DNA of 64,000 bases from Microbacterium soli (GCF_039539005.1 NZ_BAABCP010000001.1:186001-250000), one strand, 5' to 3'. Counted from the first letter of the stretch, positions 1 through 10,254 are shown. The notes: generated by a model from the letters alone, not told the origin. Translations and numbers: made by a program.

Positions 1-278
1 AAGGCGTCGACGAGCTTCTGCACGGCATCCGGGACCGCCTCCACGAGGGCGGTCATCATCTCCTGTCCGGCGACGAGCACGGGCGGTGGCATCTCCCGGC
101 CGCGACCCTTGGCCTCCAGCAGACGCCGTACGGCGGCCGGTGAGAAGGCATCGGCGGCGACGCCGTACACCGTGTCGGTGGGAAGGACGATCAGCTCGCC
201 GCGGGCGATGGCCTGGCGGGCGTGACGCATACCGGCGAGGATCTGCGCCTCGTCGCGGCAATCGAAGACAGTTGACAT
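1..278 (-). CDS. L-threonylcarbamoyladenylate synthase (Sua5/YrdC), 3' part cut by window edge
   Basis: The visible 92 residues are the N-terminal part of a YrdC/Sua5 domain, including the LPTDTVYGVAADAF stretch typical of the nucleotide-binding fold. The family makes threonylcarbamoyl-AMP from threonine, bicarbonate and ATP in the first step of tRNA t6A37 modification. The gene lies just after prmC, the usual actinobacterial order (M. tuberculosis Rv1300-Rv1301). A TAGAAT box lies nine bases before the ATG, so it may also be transcribed separately with almost no leader. The C-terminal two thirds lie outside the window. Confidence 0.88.
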   Translation of the reverse strand, partial: MSTVFDCRDEAQILAGMRHARQAIARGELIVLPTDTVYGVAADAFSPAAVRRLLEAKGRGREMPPPVLVAGQEMMTALVEAVPDAVQKLVDA

Positions 279-287
279 GGCGTGCTC

Positions 288-293
288 ATTCTA
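288..293 (-). promoter_or_regulatory. -10 box TAGAAT upstream of sua5
   Basis: On the minus strand TAGAAT ends nine bases before the sua5 ATG. Initiation 6-8 bases after the box would leave a leader of only a few bases. No convincing -35 is visible. Confidence 0.4.
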
Positions 294-348
294 CGGTGGT
301 GGTCCGACGGTCATGCGTGCGCGCGCTCGACGCGTGCGGGGAGCCCCC

Positions 349-1206
349 TCAGCGGCGCAGCGCCGTGGTCGCCCTGTCCCTGCGGGTGAGATCCTCGTGC
401 GTGGCGGTGGACCGCCACCCGTCGGCCTCCAGCAGCGCACGGATCGCGGCCCCCTGGCTCTCGCCGTGCTCGAGCACCAGTTGACCGCCGGGATGCAGCA
501 GCTCCCGCGCGCGCCGGCTGATCACACGGATGACGTCCAGGCCGTCCGGCCCGCCGTACAGCGCCTCGGCCGGGTCGTGCAGCCGCACCTCCGGGTCGCG
601 CGGGATGGCGTCGTCCGGCACGTACGGCGGGTTCGAGATGACGACGGATGCCGTGCCGCGCAGCTCCTCGAACGCCGTGGCGAGGTCGCCCAGCACGAGC
701 GTGAGGTTCTCCGCGTCCGCGGTGTTGCGCTCCGCCCAGGCGTACGCGGTGACGGAGCGCTCGACGGCGAACACGCGGGCGAACGGCACCTCCGTCGCCA
801 TCGCCAGTGCGATCGCCCCGCTGCCGGTGCCCAGGTCGATGGCGACGGGGGCGGGCGAGCCGCTGGCCAGCAGGGCGTCGATCGCGATCTGCACGACCGT
901 CTCGGTCTCGGGCCTGGGCACGAAGACCCCGGGCCCGACCTGCAGCTCCAGATGGCGGAACGCGGCGATGCCGGTGAGGTGCTGCAGCGGCTCGCGCGCC
1001 GCCCGGCGCGCCGCGAGTTCGTCCAGCCGCGCGGCATCCGCCCCGCCGATCCCGTCGCCGCGGACGACGGCGGCCTGCAGCGCGCCACGGCCGAGTCCGA
1101 GCACGTGTCCCATCAGCAGCTCGGCATCGACGAGGGGATCGCCTATGCCGGCGTCGGCGAGCTGCTGGGCGACGGCGCGCAGGCGCGCGGAGAGCGAGTC
1201 GGGCAT
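349..1206 (-). CDS. prmC: Peptide chain release factor N5-glutamine methyltransferase PrmC (HemK)
   Basis: The 285-residue protein matches the family length. An N-terminal helical domain is followed by a Rossmann methyltransferase with SAM motif I DLGTGSGAIALA and the diagnostic NPPY motif, which binds the target glutamine. PrmC methylates the GGQ glutamine of release factors, so it acts on the product of prfA, 1.7 kb upstream on the same strand. The start is set by a TACGCT -10 box ending six bases before the ATG. An in-frame extension upstream has no family similarity. In related genomes prmC directly follows prfA; here cysK-cysE lies between them on the other strand. Confidence 0.93.
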   Translation of the reverse strand: MPDSLSARLRAVAQQLADAGIGDPLVDAELLMGHVLGLGRGALQAAVVRGDGIGGADAARLDELAARRAAREPLQHLTGIAAFRHLELQVGPGVFVPRPETETVVQIAIDALLASGSPAPVAIDLGTGSGAIALAMATEVPFARVFAVERSVTAYAWAERNTADAENLTLVLGDLATAFEELRGTASVVISNPPYVPDDAIPRDPEVRLHDPAEALYGGPDGLDVIRVISRRARELLHPGGQLVLEHGESQGAAIRALLEADGWRSTATHEDLTRRDRATTALRR

Positions 1207-1212
1207 CCTCCC

Positions 1213-1218
1213 AGCGTA
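1213..1218 (-). promoter_or_regulatory. -10 box TACGCT of prmC, leaderless type
   Basis: TACGCT is followed by six bases (GGGAGG) and then the prmC ATG. Transcription would start at or next to the start codon. The six-base spacer could also act as a Shine-Dalgarno sequence if the mRNA starts further upstream. Confidence 0.5.
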
Positions 1219-1266
1219 GGCGCGTGCGGGCCGGTCACATTCCGCTGTCGCACAGGCCGCACATCG

Positions 1267-1272
1267 TAGGCT
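1267..1272 (+). promoter_or_regulatory. -10 box TAGGCT of cysK-cysE
   Basis: TAGGCT lies about 40 bases before the cysK ATG, with CTGTCG 16 bases upstream as a weak -35. The predicted leader is about 33 bases and contains GAAAGG as a ribosome binding site. Confidence 0.45.
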
Positions 1273-1312
1273 GAAGACGCTGTTCACTGGACACCCCGAC
1301 GAAAGGCCCGCC

Positions 1313-2272
1313 ATGGCCGGCATCCATTCCGACATCACCACTGCATTCGGCGACACCCCGCTGGTGCGGCTGAACCGCATCACCGAGGGCCTGAATGCGA
1401 CCATCCTCGCCAAGCTGGAGTTCTACAACCCCGCCTCCAGCGTCAAGGACCGCATCGGCATCGCCATGGTCGACGCGGCCGAGGCATCCGGACAGCTCAA
1501 GCCCGGCGGCACGATCGTCGAGGCCACCAGCGGCAACACCGGCATCGCCCTCGCGATGGTCGGAGCAGCCCGCGGCTACCGCGTGATCCTCACCATGCCC
1601 GGCTCGATGTCGAAGGAGCGCCGCGTCCTGCTGCGCGCGTTCGGCGCGGAGATCGTGCTCACCGACCCGCACAAGGGCATGACCGGGTCGATCGAGGCTC
1701 TCCAGCAGGTCATCGCCGACAACCCCGGCGCCGTGTGGGTGCGCCAGTTCGAGAACGAGGCCAACCCGCGCATCCACCGTGAGACCACCGGACAGGAGAT
1801 CCTGCGCGACACCGACGGAGAGGTCGACGTCGTCGTCGCCGGAGTCGGAACCGGCGGTACCGTCACCGGGATCGGCCAGGCGCTGAAGGCCGTCAAGCCG
1901 GATGTGAAGGTGGTGGCCGTCGAGCCGAAGGACTCCCCCGTGCTCAGCGAGGGGCACCCCGGCCCGCACCGCATCCAGGGCATCGGCCCGAACTTCGTCC
2001 CCGACGTCCTCGACCGTGATGTGCTCGACGAGGTGTATCCGGTCGAGTACGAGGACTCGTTGCACACTGCGCGTGAGCTCGCGGCCAAGGAGGGCATGCT
2101 CGTGGGCATGTCCGCCGGAGCGGCGGTGTCGGCGGCGCTGAGGATCGCCGAGCGCCCCGAGAGCGCCGGGAAGACCATCGTCGTGGTCCTGCCCGACACG
2201 GGCGAGCGCTACATCTCCACCGCACTGTTCGAGGACCTGCGCGACAAGCCGCGCGAGAAGCCGAAGGCCTGA
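1313..2272 (+). CDS. cysK: Cysteine synthase A (O-acetylserine sulfhydrylase)
   Basis: This 319-residue PLP enzyme makes cysteine from O-acetylserine and sulfide. Visible family motifs are the PLP lysine in SSVKDR (about residue 44), the substrate loop TSGNTG, the phosphate-binding loop GTGGT and the C-terminal PDTGERY. The stop is nine bases from cysE, which makes its substrate, so the two form an operon covering cysteine synthesis from serine. The pair lies against the strand of all neighbours, between prfA and prmC, suggesting local insertion. Actinobacteria need cysteine for mycothiol; the sigR-rsrA thiol-stress pair is also in this window. Confidence 0.96.
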   Translation: MAGIHSDITTAFGDTPLVRLNRITEGLNATILAKLEFYNPASSVKDRIGIAMVDAAEASGQLKPGGTIVEATSGNTGIALAMVGAARGYRVILTMPGSMSKERRVLLRAFGAEIVLTDPHKGMTGSIEALQQVIADNPGAVWVRQFENEANPRIHRETTGQEILRDTDGEVDVVVAGVGTGGTVTGIGQALKAVKPDVKVVAVEPKDSPVLSEGHPGPHRIQGIGPNFVPDVLDRDVLDEVYPVEYEDSLHTARELAAKEGMLVGMSAGAAVSAALRIAERPESAGKTIVVVLPDTGERYISTALFEDLRDKPREKPKA

Positions 2273-2281
2273 CGATCGGAC

Positions 2282-2863
2282 ATGAGCATCATCTCCCGGG
2301 CGCTCCGACACGCGCGAGAGGACATCGCCGCGGCGCGCAGGCGTGATCCCGCCGCCCGGAGCGGCCTGGAGGTGGCGCTGCTGTACCCCGGATTGCACGC
2401 CATCTGGGCCCACCGCGTCTGGCACGCGCTGTGGCGCCGGGGACTGCGTCTGCCCGCTCGGGCGGGGTCGCAGTTGACACGATGGCTGACCGGGATCGAG
2501 ATCCATCCCGGCGCGCGGATCGGCCGGCGCTTCTTCATCGATCACGGCATGGGTGTCGTGGTCGGTGAGACGGCGGAGATCGGGGACGACGTCATGCTGT
2601 ACCACGGCGTCACGCTCGGCGGCCGCACGCGGGACTCCGGCAAGCGGCATCCGACCCTCGAGGACGGTGTGGCCGTCGGCGCGGGGGCGAAGATCCTCGG
2701 GCCGGTCGTCATCGGCGCGCGCTCGGCCGTGGGCGCGAACGCCGTCGTCATCCACGACGCGCCGGCGGACAGCGTCCTGGTGGGCGTCCCGGCCACGGCG
2801 CGTCCGCGTGACGCCGACGAGAGCGTGCGCGCACTGCTGTCCGCCCCCGACTACTCGATCTGA
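2282..2863 (+). CDS. cysE: Serine O-acetyltransferase
   Basis: The 193-residue protein acetylates serine with acetyl-CoA to give O-acetylserine for CysK. It has the short N-terminal helical domain and the left-handed beta-helix built of hexapeptide repeats. Conserved stretches are [28 protein letters not shown] and YHGVTLGG, with the catalytic histidine in FFIDHG. It belongs to the short (EpsC-like) CysE type. The C-terminal tail after the helix ends in DYSI; an isoleucine end is typical of enzymes that dock into CysK as cysteine synthase complex, so complex formation is likely but inferred. Confidence 0.95.
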   Translation: MSIISRALRHAREDIAAARRRDPAARSGLEVALLYPGLHAIWAHRVWHALWRRGLRLPARAGSQLTRWLTGIEIHPGARIGRRFFIDHGMGVVVGETAEIGDDVMLYHGVTLGGRTRDSGKRHPTLEDGVAVGAGAKILGPVVIGARSAVGANAVVIHDAPADSVLVGVPATARPRDADESVRALLSAPDYSI

Positions 2864-2900
2864 GCTCCGGACCTCCCGGGGCGCGGGTCGTCGGGCCCGA

Positions 2901-3983
2901 TCAGTCCGGGTCGCCGCCGAGGGCCGCGAGGCGGTGCGCCTCGTCCGCCTCGATGCACGACTCGATGACCGGTCCGAGCGCGCCGTCCATCACCTGATCG
3001 AGGTTGTAGGCCTTGTAGCCGGTGCGGTGATCGGCGATGCGATTCTCCGGGAAGTTGTACGTGCGGATGCGCTCGGAGCGGTCCATGCCGCGGATCTGCG
3101 AGCGACGGGCGTCGGATGCCGCGGCCTCCAGCTCTTCCTGCTGCCTCGCCAGCAGCCGTGCTCTCAGCACCCGCATACCCGCCTCGCGGTTCTGCAGCTG
3201 CGACTTCTCGTTCTGCATCGACACGACGATCCCCGTCGGCAGGTGCGTGATCCGCACGGCCGAGTCGGTCGTGTTCACCGACTGGCCACCGGGGCCGGAG
3301 GAGCGGTACACGTCGATCTTCAGGTCGTTCGGATCGATGTGGATCTCCTCCGGCTCGTCGACCTCGGGGAACACCAGCACACCCGTCGTGGAGGTGTGGA
3401 TGCGCCCCTGCGACTCGGTGGCGGGCACGCGCTGCACACGATGGACGCCGCCTTCGTACTTGAGGTGCGCCCAGACGCCCTGAGACGGGTCGGACGAGGA
3501 GCCCTTGATGGCGACCTGGACGTCCTTGTAGCCGCCGAGGTCGGATTCGTTGCGCTCGAGCAGCTCGGTCTTCCAGCCCTGATGCGTCGCGTACTGGATG
3601 TACATCCGCAGCAGGTCGGCGGCGAACAGCGCGGACTCCGCACCGCCCTCGCCGGCTTTGATCTCCATGATCACGTCGCGCGCATCGTCCGGATCCCGTG
3701 GGATCAGCAGCCTGCGCAACCGCTCCTGCGCGACATGCAGCTCCTCCTCGAGGGCCGGGATCTCCTCGGCGAAGGCCTCGTCCTCGCGGGAGAGCTCGCG
3801 CGCGGCGTCCAGGTCCTCCTCCGCCGCCCGCCACGCCTCGTGGGCGGTGACGATCCGGCTGAGCTCGGCGTAGCGCCGGTTGACCCGCTTCGCCCGTGCG
3901 GCGTCGGCGTGCACCGCCGGATCGGAGAGCTCCTCCTGGACCCGACGGTGCTCGTCGATCAGCGTCTGAACGGACTCGAACAC
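2901..3983 (-). CDS. prfA: Peptide chain release factor 1
   Basis: At 360 residues this is a full-length RF1. It has the GGQ peptidyl-hydrolysis motif in SGPGGQSVN (about residue 233) and the anticodon-like recognition region in domain 2, and reads UAG and UAA stops. The start [16 protein letters not shown] is the usual RF1 N-terminus. The ATG is ten bases after the rho stop, so rho-prfA is one transcript, as in other actinobacteria. The usual rpmE between them is missing. The GGQ glutamine is the target of PrmC, encoded downstream. Confidence 0.96.
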   Translation of the reverse strand: MFESVQTLIDEHRRVQEELSDPAVHADAARAKRVNRRYAELSRIVTAHEAWRAAEEDLDAARELSREDEAFAEEIPALEEELHVAQERLRRLLIPRDPDDARDVIMEIKAGEGGAESALFAADLLRMYIQYATHQGWKTELLERNESDLGGYKDVQVAIKGSSSDPSQGVWAHLKYEGGVHRVQRVPATESQGRIHTSTTGVLVFPEVDEPEEIHIDPNDLKIDVYRSSGPGGQSVNTTDSAVRITHLPTGIVVSMQNEKSQLQNREAGMRVLRARLLARQQEELEAAASDARRSQIRGMDRSERIRTYNFPENRIADHRTGYKAYNLDQVMDGALGPVIESCIEADEAHRLAALGGDPD

Positions 3984-3993
3984 GGGAGCGCGA

Positions 3994-6240
3994 TCAGCGG
4001 ATGCTGTTCTCGTGCGCGTGCGAGGAACCGGTCGAGCCGGGTGCCGGGACGGACTTCTGCATCTGGAACAGGAACTCGACGTTCGAGCCGGTCTCCTTCA
4101 GTTTTCCGAGCACGACCTCCAGCGCCTGCTGCGGATCCAGACCCGCGAGGGCGCGGCGGAGCTTCCAGGTGATCTTCACCTCGTCGGTCGAGAGCAGCAT
4201 CTCCTCGCGGCGCGTGCTGGACGCGTTGACGTCCACGGCCGGGAAGATGCGCTTGTCCGCCAGCGCGCGAGAGAGGCGCAGCTCGCTGTTGCCGGTGCCC
4301 TTGAACTCCTCGAAGATGACCTCGTCCATCTTGGACCCGGTCTCCACGAGCGCGGTGGCGAGGATGGTCAGCGACCCGCCGTTCTCGATGTTGCGCGCAG
4401 CGCCGAAGAAGCGCTTGGGCGGGTACAGCGCCGAGGCATCGACTCCGCCGGTCAGCACGCGACCGGATGCCGGGGCCGAGATGTTGTAGGCGCGACCGAG
4501 GCGGGTGATCGAGTCCAGCAGCACGACGACGTCGCGGCCCAGCTCGACCAGTCGCTTGGCGCGCTCGATGGCGAGCTCGGCGACCGTGGTGTGGTCCTCG
4601 GCGGGACGGTCGAAGGTCGAGGCGATGACCTCGCCCTTGACCGTACGCTGCATGTCCGTGACCTCTTCCGGGCGCTCGTCGACGAGCACGACCATGAGGT
4701 GCACCTCGGGGTTGTTCTGCGCGATGGCGTTCGCGATCTGCTGCAGCACGATGGTCTTGCCCGCCTTGGGGGGCGCGACGATGAGACCGCGCTGGCCCTT
4801 CCCGATCGGGGCGACCAGGTCGATGATGCGCTGGGTGAGCTTCTCCGGGGCGGTCTCCAGACGCAGCCTCTCCTGCGGGTACAGCGGGGTGAGCGTGCCG
4901 AACTCGACGCGCTTTCCCGCGTCCTCCGGCGAGAGACCGTTGATCGAGTCGACCTTGACCAGGGCGTTGTACTTCTGACGCCCCTGCTGCTCGCCCTCGC
5001 GCGGCTGCTTGATGGCGCCGACGATCGCGTCGCCCTTGCGCAGGTTGTACCTCTTGACCTGTCCGAGAGAGACGTAGACGTCGCTGGCTCCGGCCAGGTA
5101 GCCGGTCGTGCGCACGAAGGCGTAATTGTCCAGGACGTCGAGAATCCCCGCGACGGGGATCAGCACGTCGTCCACACCGATCTCGGTGTCGAACTCGTCT
5201 GCGTTCTGGTTGCCTCCGCCGCGGCGCTTGTTGCGCTGGCGGGTGCGGCCCGATCCGTGCTCGTCATCGCCGTGACCGTTGTCGTGCTGCCCGCCGTGAC
5301 CGTTGTTCTGGTTGCTCTGGCCGTTGCCGTTGCCGCCGCGACCGCGGCTGCGACTGCGGTTGCGTCCGCGACCGCGACCCGATCCCTCGGAGCCGTCGCC
5401 GTCCGAGGGGTCCTGCTCACCCTGCGAAGAGCCCTGCTCGGCGGATGCGGACTCCTCGGGGGGCGTCTTGGAGCCTGCGGAGGCCTTGGTCTCGGCATCG
5501 CCCTTCACATCTGCGCCGCCCGTGGACTCGGCGGTCTCTTCGGATCCTCCGGAGCCCTTGGCCTCGGTCGCTCCCTCGGCAGCGGGTGCGCTCGACTCGG
5601 ACGCGGTGTCCGCGGAGTCGGCCTTGCTGCTCCTGCTGCGCGACGAGCGCTTGGCGGGCGCCTCCGCGGCATCGGCCGGTTTCTCGTCGGCTGCACCCTG
5701 AGCGGATGCCGGCTGCTCGGTGGTCTCGCCCTGCTCTGCGGCCTTCTTCCGGCCGGAGGTCTTCTTCACCGGGGCGGGCTTCTCACCGGCGTCGCCGTCC
5801 TCGCCGGACGCGCTGACATGAACGGATGCATCATCCGTCGCGGCGGCCTTTCCCGCCGCGCGTGACACGCGCTTGCGCACCGGCTTGGCGGGCGCTTCGG
5901 CGGTGTCCGCCGCGGGAGCCGCGGTCTGCGCGGCGGAGGCCGTGCCGGAGGACTCCGCGGTGGGAACGTCCAGCGTATCGGCGTCCGCTTTCTTCACGCG
6001 GCTGCGACGCGGTGCCTTCGGCTTCTCGTCGGCGACCGTCGTGTCACCGCCCGCGGACGATTCGCCCGCGGACGGCTGCCGAGCCTCCGTCGCGGAACCC
6101 GCCTCAGCGGCGGCCGCGGCAGCCGCGGCGGCGGATGCCGTGGTGGCCCGCCGCGGTGCGCGTCTGCGCACCGGTGCCGTCTCGGTCACGACCGCCTGAG
6201 CGGCCTGATCATCGTTCTGGGTCTCGGAGAAATTCTCCAC
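3994..6240 (-). CDS. rho: Transcription termination factor Rho with long disordered N-terminal region
   Basis: The hexameric RNA helicase is 748 residues, against about 420 in E. coli. Residues 1-350 are low complexity: a poly-alanine tract, K/A/E/S-rich repeats resembling histone H1, then a G/R/N/H-rich stretch with RGRGR and [10 protein letters not shown]. The OB-fold RNA-binding domain starts near residue 355 with [23 protein letters not shown]. The ATPase has its P-loop in PPKAGKT (about 490), Walker B in [11 protein letters not shown] and the Q/R loops. Long insertions of this kind are known in actinobacterial Rho and add RNA binding. The rho leader may be a site of autogenous attenuation, a known behaviour of the family that I did not detect directly here. 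Confidence 0.96.
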   Translation of the reverse strand: MENFSETQNDDQAAQAVVTETAPVRRRAPRRATTASAAAAAAAAAEAGSATEARQPSAGESSAGGDTTVADEKPKAPRRSRVKKADADTLDVPTAESSGTASAAQTAAPAADTAEAPAKPVRKRVSRAAGKAAATDDASVHVSASGEDGDAGEKPAPVKKTSGRKKAAEQGETTEQPASAQGAADEKPADAAEAPAKRSSRSRSSKADSADTASESSAPAAEGATEAKGSGGSEETAESTGGADVKGDAETKASAGSKTPPEESASAEQGSSQGEQDPSDGDGSEGSGRGRGRNRSRSRGRGGNGNGQSNQNNGHGGQHDNGHGDDEHGSGRTRQRNKRRGGGNQNADEFDTEIGVDDVLIPVAGILDVLDNYAFVRTTGYLAGASDVYVSLGQVKRYNLRKGDAIVGAIKQPREGEQQGRQKYNALVKVDSINGLSPEDAGKRVEFGTLTPLYPQERLRLETAPEKLTQRIIDLVAPIGKGQRGLIVAPPKAGKTIVLQQIANAIAQNNPEVHLMVVLVDERPEEVTDMQRTVKGEVIASTFDRPAEDHTTVAELAIERAKRLVELGRDVVVLLDSITRLGRAYNISAPASGRVLTGGVDASALYPPKRFFGAARNIENGGSLTILATALVETGSKMDEVIFEEFKGTGNSELRLSRALADKRIFPAVDVNASSTRREEMLLSTDEVKITWKLRRALAGLDPQQALEVVLGKLKETGSNVEFLFQMQKSVPAPGSTGSSHAHENSIR

Positions 6241-6406
6241 GAGTACTCCCTCATATGTCGTGGGACATGAGCAAATCCAGAGAGTGCGCAGCAGAAGCTG
6301 CGCGTGTCACACGCGCCGACGCGGAGCGCCCGCCTGCCAGAACCTGGATGGCTCTGGGGATCACGTGCGGATTTCGCAGATATGCGAGGGGGCCAGATTC
6401 ACGAAA
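6241..6406. other. Spacer between thrB and rho; probable rho leader
   Basis: The 166 bases contain no coding sequence I can support and are less GC-rich than the flanking genes. ATATCTGCG and GTACCA-type A/T patches could hold a rho promoter, but I cannot assign a clear box. A ribosome binding site GGAG lies just before the rho ATG. Confidence 0.4.
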
Positions 6407-7402
6407 TTACGTGGAGCCCTCTGCTCGTTGTTCAACTGTACCACCCCGAACGTCCACGGCCAGCATATGGGCGTCCCAGGGAGTGTCCGTCACGGCGTCG
6501 GCGATGTCCACCGCCCGCCGTCTGGCGCCCGGTCCGTCCGCGAGCACGAGCACGCTGGGGCCCGCACCCGAGACGACAGCGGCGAAGCCCTCGGCGCGCA
6601 GCGCCTGCACGAGCCGGAGGGTCTCCGGCATCGCCGCCCCGCGGTAGTCCTGATGCAGTCTGTCGGCGGTGGCGTCCAGCAGCAGCTCCGGACTCTGCGT
6701 GAGCGCGGCGACCAGCAGCGCCGAGCGCGACACGTTGAAGACCGCATCCTCCCGCGAGACCTGCGGGGGCTGCAGCGAACGCGCCAGCGATGTCGACATC
6801 GTGAAGCCGGGCACGAACACCAGCGGAGCCACGCCGCGATGCACGAGCAGCTTCTTGTGCTGCGGTCCGCTCTCGCCCGTCCACGCGATCGTCAGTCCGC
6901 CGAACAGTGCCGGGGCGACGTTGTCCGGGTGCCCCTCCAGTTCCGTCGCCAGCCGCAGCAGGGAATGATCATCGAGCTCGACGTCTCCGGCCAGCAGGCC
7001 CTTGGCGATGAGGATGCCGGCCGAGACGGCGGCCCCCGATGAGCCCAGGCCCCGGCCGTGCGGCACGCCGTTGACGGCTCGCAGATGCAGGCCAGGCATC
7101 GGCCGCCCGACGTCCGCGTACACGTGCGCGATGGAGCGGACGACGAGGTTGTCCGCCGTCGTGGGGATCTGGGCCGCCCCGGACCCCGCGACGGCGATGT
7201 CCAGCCGGCCGTCGTCGAAGGCGGAGACGGTGACGGAGTCGTAGATGCTCAGCGCCAGCCCGAGGGTGTCGAAGCCCGGTCCGAGGTTCGCGCTCGTGGC
7301 GGGAACGGTGACGTCGACCGTGCGCAGCGCGCCCTCGACAGCGGGAGCATCGGAGACGACCTGCTCCATGTCTCCCGGAACGACGGTGACGCTCATCCTC
7401 AT
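6407..7402 (-). CDS. thrB: Homoserine kinase
   Basis: This GHMP-family kinase of 331 residues phosphorylates homoserine for threonine synthesis. It has VPATSANLGPGFDTLG near the N-terminus, the ATP-binding loop PHGRGLGSSGAAVSAG and the C-terminal GAGPSVLVL motif. The ATG at 7402 overlaps the hom stop as ATGA, so [11 protein letters not shown] is coupled to hom; a second ATG two codons later is also possible. The last enzyme, threonine synthase (thrC), usually sits between hom and thrB but is absent here and must be elsewhere. Confidence 0.95.
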   Translation of the reverse strand: MRMSVTVVPGDMEQVVSDAPAVEGALRTVDVTVPATSANLGPGFDTLGLALSIYDSVTVSAFDDGRLDIAVAGSGAAQIPTTADNLVVRSIAHVYADVGRPMPGLHLRAVNGVPHGRGLGSSGAAVSAGILIAKGLLAGDVELDDHSLLRLATELEGHPDNVAPALFGGLTIAWTGESGPQHKKLLVHRGVAPLVFVPGFTMSTSLARSLQPPQVSREDAVFNVSRSALLVAALTQSPELLLDATADRLHQDYRGAAMPETLRLVQALRAEGFAAVVSGAGPSVLVLADGPGARRRAVDIADAVTDTPWDAHMLAVDVRGGTVEQRAEGST

Positions 7403-8712
7403 TCCCCTTCGACGCGCAGCACGGAGACGACCTGCTCGACGACGTCGCTGGCGGTGAGCCTGTCGACGGCGGCGCTGAGCGCGCTGTCGGCGGCGCGGTG
7501 CGTGCCGATGATGAGCCGCGCCGTGCCTCGACGACCGTTTGCCGGCGTCAGCGGCGTCTGCACGAGCGTCGCGATGGACACCCCGCCCTGGCTGAGCAGC
7601 AGGGCGATGGTGGCCAGGACGCCCTGCTGGTCGGCGACCTCGAGGGTGATCTGGTAACGGGTCACGACGTGCCCGATGGAGACGATGGGAAGGTTGGCCC
7701 GCGTGGACTCGCCCACTCCGGTACCGCCCGCCATGTGCCGCCTCGCAGCCGACACCACGTCGCCGAGCACGGCGGACGCGGTCTGCACTCCGCCTGCGCC
7801 GGCACCGTAGAACATCAGCGAACCGGCGGCCTCCGCCTCGACGAAGACGGCGTTGTTGGCGCCATGCACGGAGGCCAGGGGATGCTCGCGAGGGACGAGG
7901 GCGGGGTACACCCGCACCGAGATCGACTCGCCGTCGTCCTCGCGCAGGCGCTCGCACACGGCCAGCAGCTTGATGACGAGTCCGGCGTCGCGCGCCTCCT
8001 CGATCATGTCCGCCGTGATGCCGGTGATGCCCTCGCGGTGCACGGCATCCAGTGGCACCGTGGTGTGGAAGGCCAGGGATGCCAGGATCGCGGCCTTCTG
8101 CGCGGCGTCATAGCCCTCGACGTCCGCCGTGGGGTCGGCTTCCGCGTATCCCAGCCGCTGCGCGTCGGCGAGCACGTCGGCGAAGTCGGCGCCCTCCGAA
8201 TCCATCCGGTCGAGGATGTAGTTCGTCGTGCCGTTGACGATGCCCATGATGCGCACCACGCGGTCCCCCGCCAACGAGTCGCGCAGGGGCCGGATGATCG
8301 GGATGGCACCGGCCGCGGCGGCCTCGTAGTACACCGAGGCGCCCACGCGGTCGGCGGCTTCGAAGACCTCGGGGCCATGCGTGGCCAGCAGCGCCTTGTT
8401 GGCGGTGACCACGTCGGCGCCGGATCCGAGGCCGAGCAGGATGTGCGAACGGGCGGGCTCGATGCCGCCCATCAGCTCGATCACGATGTCGGCGCCGGTG
8501 ATGAGCGGCTCCACGTCCGTCGTGTACAGCTCACGCGGAAGCTCCACGTCCCGCGGCGCGTCCACGTCGCGCACGGCGATTCCGGCGAGCTCCAGCCGCG
8601 CACCGGCCCTGTCGGCGAGCTCGTCTCCGTGGCGCAGCAGCAGGTCCGCCACATGCGAGCCCACGGCACCTGCTCCCAGCAGGGCCACGCGAAGTCGTCG
8701 GTAGTCAGTCAT
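7399..8712 (-). CDS. hom: Homoserine dehydrogenase
   Basis: The 437-residue enzyme reduces aspartate semialdehyde to homoserine, the branch point to threonine and methionine. The NAD(P)-binding GAGAVG is at residues 12-17. The catalytic domain contains the family signature around GIVNGTTNYILDRM and ADPTADVEGYDAAQK. A C-terminal ACT domain (about 350-437, beginning YQITLEVADQQGVLATIA) is the usual site of threonine feedback control. The gene follows lysA by 87 bases and overlaps thrB. Its product also feeds MetX (about 40.4 kb), which acetylates homoserine. Confidence 0.96.
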   Translation of the reverse strand: MTDYRRLRVALLGAGAVGSHVADLLLRHGDELADRAGARLELAGIAVRDVDAPRDVELPRELYTTDVEPLITGADIVIELMGGIEPARSHILLGLGSGADVVTANKALLATHGPEVFEAADRVGASVYYEAAAAGAIPIIRPLRDSLAGDRVVRIMGIVNGTTNYILDRMDSEGADFADVLADAQRLGYAEADPTADVEGYDAAQKAAILASLAFHTTVPLDAVHREGITGITADMIEEARDAGLVIKLLAVCERLREDDGESISVRVYPALVPREHPLASVHGANNAVFVEAEAAGSLMFYGAGAGGVQTASAVLGDVVSAARRHMAGGTGVGESTRANLPIVSIGHVVTRYQITLEVADQQGVLATIALLLSQGGVSIATLVQTPLTPANGRRGTARLIIGTHRAADSALSAAVDRLTASDVVEQVVSVLRVEGE

Positions 8713-8799
8713 CTGCGCTCCTCAGCACGTCGGGTTCGGGTCGGGTCCAGGTCGCATCGGACGGCGGGGAGTCGTGTCGGACCGCCGGCGTGGAGGCGG

Positions 8800-10191
8800 T
8801 CACCGCTCGATGCCGGCATCACGCCGCAGCAGGTCGTCGAGGTTCTCGCCGTGCACGATGATCCGGGCTCGACCACCGTCCACGGCGACGATGGGCGGGC
8901 GCGGTACGTGATTGTAATTGCTGGAGAGGGGTGCGCAGTAGGCGCCGGTCGCCGCCACGGCGAGCAGATCGCCCTCGATGACATCACCGGGCAGGTACTC
9001 GTGATCGACGACGATGTCGCCGGATTCGCAGTGCTTCCCGACCACGCGCACCAGGACGGGGTCCCCCAAGCCCGCGCGGGACGCCAATCGGGCGGAGTAC
9101 TGGGCGCCGTAGAGAGCCGGCCTGGCGTTGTCGCTCATTCCGCCGTCGACGCTCACGTAGCGCCGACTCGCGTTCTCGAGGGCGACGTCCTTGATCGTGC
9201 CGACCTCGTACAGCGTCACTCCGGCGTTGCCGACGATGGACCGGCCCGGTTCGAAGGACAGCGCGGGCACGCGGATGCCGCGTGCTCTGCATCCGTCGGC
9301 GACCGCCGAGACGATCCCCTCCGCGAGCCGTTCGATGGGCTCCGGCGTGTCGGCGCGCGTGTAGGCGATGCCGAATCCTCCCCCGAGATTCAGCTGCGGG
9401 ACGTCCCCTCCCTCGAGCAGCGCCTCGTGCAGGTCCAGGACGCGAGCCGCGGACTCCCGGAAACCCGCGACGCCGAAGATCTGCGATCCGATGTGGCAGT
9501 GCAGACCCGTGAACTCCAGTCCGTCGATCTCGCGGATCCGCGCGACCAGCGCCGGTGCGGCATCCAGCGGCGTGCCGAACTTCTGGTCCTCGTGAGCGGT
9601 CGCGAGGAAGTCGTGCGTCTCGGCGTGCACGCCGCTGTTCACACGCAGCATCACCCGCTGCCGCGCGTGCGTGCGGCCCACGATGACGGCGAGCCGCTCG
9701 ATCTCGATGGCGCTGTCGACGACGATCGTGCCGACCCCCGCATCGACGGCGCGCTCGAGCTCGGCGACGGACTTGTTGTTGCCGTGGAACCCGAGCAGAC
9801 CGGCGTCCGCCCCCGCTGCCAGTGCGACCTCGAGCTCGCCACCCGTGCAGACGTCGACGCTCAGCCCCTCCGACATCACCCAGCGCACGATGCTGGTGTT
9901 CAGCAGCGCCTTGCCCGCGTAGTACACCCGCGCGCTCGTGCCGTGAGCAGCGGCCGCCGCCTCGAAGGCCGCACGGATCGCGGACGCCCGACCGCGCACC
10001 TCGCCCTCGTCGATGACCTGCAGCGGCGTCCCGTGCGCACGGACGAGATCGCCCACGCGCACACCGCCGACGATCAGTTCGCCGTCGGCGTCGCGGCGTG
10101 CCGATGCCGGCCAGACGGAGCGCACGAGGTCATTGGGGTCATCGGGCACGACCAGCCATGACGGAGCGGGTGAAGAGACAGCTGATTGCAC
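8800..10191 (-). CDS. lysA: Diaminopimelate decarboxylase
   Basis: The 463-residue fold-type III PLP enzyme makes lysine from meso-diaminopimelate. Seen are the PLP lysine in VYYAGKALL (about residue 91), the phosphate-binding GGGFGIAY, and HCESGD with the catalytic cysteine contributed across the dimer. It starts the lysA-hom-thrB block, so lysine and threonine synthesis share a transcript. A TAGAAT box about 57 bases upstream gives it its own promoter, independent of argS. Confidence 0.96.
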   Translation of the reverse strand: MQSAVSSPAPSWLVVPDDPNDLVRSVWPASARRDADGELIVGGVRVGDLVRAHGTPLQVIDEGEVRGRASAIRAAFEAAAAAHGTSARVYYAGKALLNTSIVRWVMSEGLSVDVCTGGELEVALAAGADAGLLGFHGNNKSVAELERAVDAGVGTIVVDSAIEIERLAVIVGRTHARQRVMLRVNSGVHAETHDFLATAHEDQKFGTPLDAAPALVARIREIDGLEFTGLHCHIGSQIFGVAGFRESAARVLDLHEALLEGGDVPQLNLGGGFGIAYTRADTPEPIERLAEGIVSAVADGCRARGIRVPALSFEPGRSIVGNAGVTLYEVGTIKDVALENASRRYVSVDGGMSDNARPALYGAQYSARLASRAGLGDPVLVRVVGKHCESGDIVVDHEYLPGDVIEGDLLAVAATGAYCAPLSSNYNHVPRPPIVAVDGGRARIIVHGENLDDLLRRDAGIER

Positions 10192-10248
10192 AGAGCACCA
10201 ATCGTGGGGTGGCCCTCCGGCGAGGAGAGCACGGCGAGGCTGACCCCG

Positions 10249-10254
10249 ATTCTA
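10249..10254 (-). promoter_or_regulatory. -10 box TAGAAT of lysA-hom-thrB
   Basis: This is a strong match to the actinobacterial TANNNT -10 in the 115-base gap before lysA. No clear -35 at 16-18 bases. The predicted leader is about 50 bases; I saw no lysine riboswitch core in it. Confidence 0.45.

Noticed and set aside
1235..2755. Minus-strand frame opposite cysK-cysE
   Set aside because: The plus-strand genes are unambiguous, and the antisense product is Gly/Asp/Arg-rich without similarity.
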